Assembly (NCBI GenBank): GCA_030146285.1
Contig: JASLBZ010000188.1
Coordinates: 1 to 5,196 of the forward strand
Length of the DNA: 5,196 nucleotides
Reading direction: 5' to 3'
Source: Neisseriaceae bacterium
GTDB taxonomy: Bacteria; Pseudomonadota; Gammaproteobacteria; Burkholderiales; Neisseriaceae
The notes under the pieces are model-generated. The model was not told the origin of the DNA, did not search any database, and worked only from the letters and a program-made list of their open reading frames with translations. The translations under genes and the position numbers were made by a program. Positions 4,440 to 5,196 of this stretch are shown in pieces; within the stretch, counting starts at the first letter, position 1, and each line of letters starts with the position of its first letter.

Positions 4440-5196
4440 TAGTTATGCCCCACTTTTAAAAAAAGCCATAAGAAAAATGGTGCTCCAAAAATCGCAATCA
4501 CAATCCCCACAGGCAAATCAATTGGATAAGCCGCAGCCTTGGCAAACGAGTCGACCAGCAATAAAAATATTGCGCCAACAATACTGGATAAAACCATGAT
4601 TTTTTGACGAGAGCCACCGTACAACCTTGCCACGACATTGGGCACCATCATGCCCACAAAGCCAATAATGCCAGACAATGACACCGCAGCACCGGTGAGA
4701 ATCGCTGCGCCCAAAACCGTTAGTATTTTGGTGCGCTGTATATTAATGCCCATGGATATAGCCGTTTCTTCACCCAGCATTAAGCAATCCAATTGCCGCC
4801 CGATGGCCACTAAAACCACCAAGCCCAAGACCGTCGCAATCAAAGCATAGTAAATGGACACAAAGCCTGCATTGGCAAGGCTACCCATCATCCATGTACT
4901 TGCGCTTCTTAAGACCATATCATCTGACATAAACATGATTAAGCTCACAATCGCAGCACAAAAAGCACTGATGACAAAACCAATAATCAACAAACCCATG
5001 CGCCCACCACCAAACAAATGGTGGCTTAATAGGACAAACAAACACACACCACCAGCACCAGCAAATGCCGCAATCGGAATGCCAATACCAACACTGCCCA
5101 TGGCCAACATGGCAACCACACCCAAAGCGGCACCACTCGAAGTGCCAATTAAACTGGGGTCTGCCAATGGGTTGCCAAACAAGGCTTGTAAAGCAG
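4439..5196 (-). CDS. FecCD-family ABC transporter permease, 5' part missing at the right edge
   Basis: This is the membrane subunit of a FecCD/BtuC-type importer. The frame stays open to base 5196, reading ALQALFGNPLADPSLIGTSS, the conserved start of the family's core, so the gene begins outside the window and lacks roughly 70-90 N-terminal residues. About seven or eight hydrophobic segments follow. Family motifs include WMMGSLA, LMLGEETAISMGINIQRTK (ATPase-coupling region), SGIIGFVGMMVPN and IDLPVGIVIAIFGAPFFLWL before the C-terminal KVGHN. Three usual residues are changed in the IGFVG segment: Pro to Ile, His to Asn and Arg to Ala compared with GPIGFVG..PH..R. The stop overlaps the ATPase start by one base. 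Substrate is unknown. Confidence 0.93.
   Translation of the reverse strand, partial: ALQALFGNPLADPSLIGTSSGAALGVVAMLAMGSVGIGIPIAAFAGAGGVCLFVLLSHHLFGGGRMGLLIIGFVISAFCAAIVSLIMFMSDDMVLRSASTWMMGSLANAGFVSIYYALIATVLGLVVLVAIGRQLDCLMLGEETAISMGINIQRTKILTVLGAAILTGAAVSLSGIIGFVGMMVPNVVARLYGGSRQKIMVLSSIVGAIFLLLVDSFAKAAAYPIDLPVGIVIAIFGAPFFLWLFLKVGHN

Noticed and set aside
4439..5182. A TTG at 5182 as the true start of the permease
   Set aside because: The frame stays open to the window edge and the residues before it (ALQA) continue the conserved FecCD motif, so the gene is truncated rather than starting there.

Overview
The window looks like a core-genome segment of an AT-rich gammaproteobacterium. The UbiX follows the Pseudomonas-type sequence closely, and the short ProQ/FinO-domain protein resembles those of Moraxellaceae and relatives. 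Acinetobacter or Moraxellaceae is my best guess, from recalled family resemblance only. I see no insertion sequence, CRISPR array, tRNA or rRNA.

Layout. Left part, all on the minus strand: the start of a radical SAM gene (1-177, running off the left edge), an unrecognised 176-residue gene just upstream of it (198-728), an intergenic region of 260 bases (729-988), and ubiX (989-1621). Middle, plus strand: a small orphan lipoprotein (1828-2274), a 154-base gap, a minimal ProQ/FinO-domain RNA-binding protein (2429-2857) with a strong intrinsic terminator, and a TatD-family metal hydrolase (2907-3674). Right part, minus strand: a FecCD-type permease truncated by the right edge (4439-5196), coupled through TAATG to its ATPase (3669-4439). 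The ATPase converges on tatD with a 6-base overlap.

The most interesting stretch is 800-960. Read on the minus strand downstream of ubiX, it folds on paper into three consecutive helices: 11 bp perfect, 9 bp with one G-U, and a 13 bp terminator followed by six U. It carries no plausible gene, so it is a candidate small RNA or ubiX 3'UTR-derived RNA. Its upstream edge contains 16 nt (18 with one G-U and one further pair) complementary to the radical SAM mRNA at the codons for the iron-sulfur cysteine motif. A ProQ-type RNA chaperone is encoded 1.5 kb away. Together these suggest, without proving, a local RNA-based regulatory circuit.

Functionally the genes are mixed: UbiX makes prenylated flavin for the UbiD decarboxylase in ubiquinone synthesis, the FecCD/ATPase pair imports an iron-chelate, heme or cobalamin-type substrate, TatD is a metal-dependent hydrolase/nuclease, and ProQ is a post-transcriptional regulator. 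The lipoprotein and the 176-residue protein have no assigned role.
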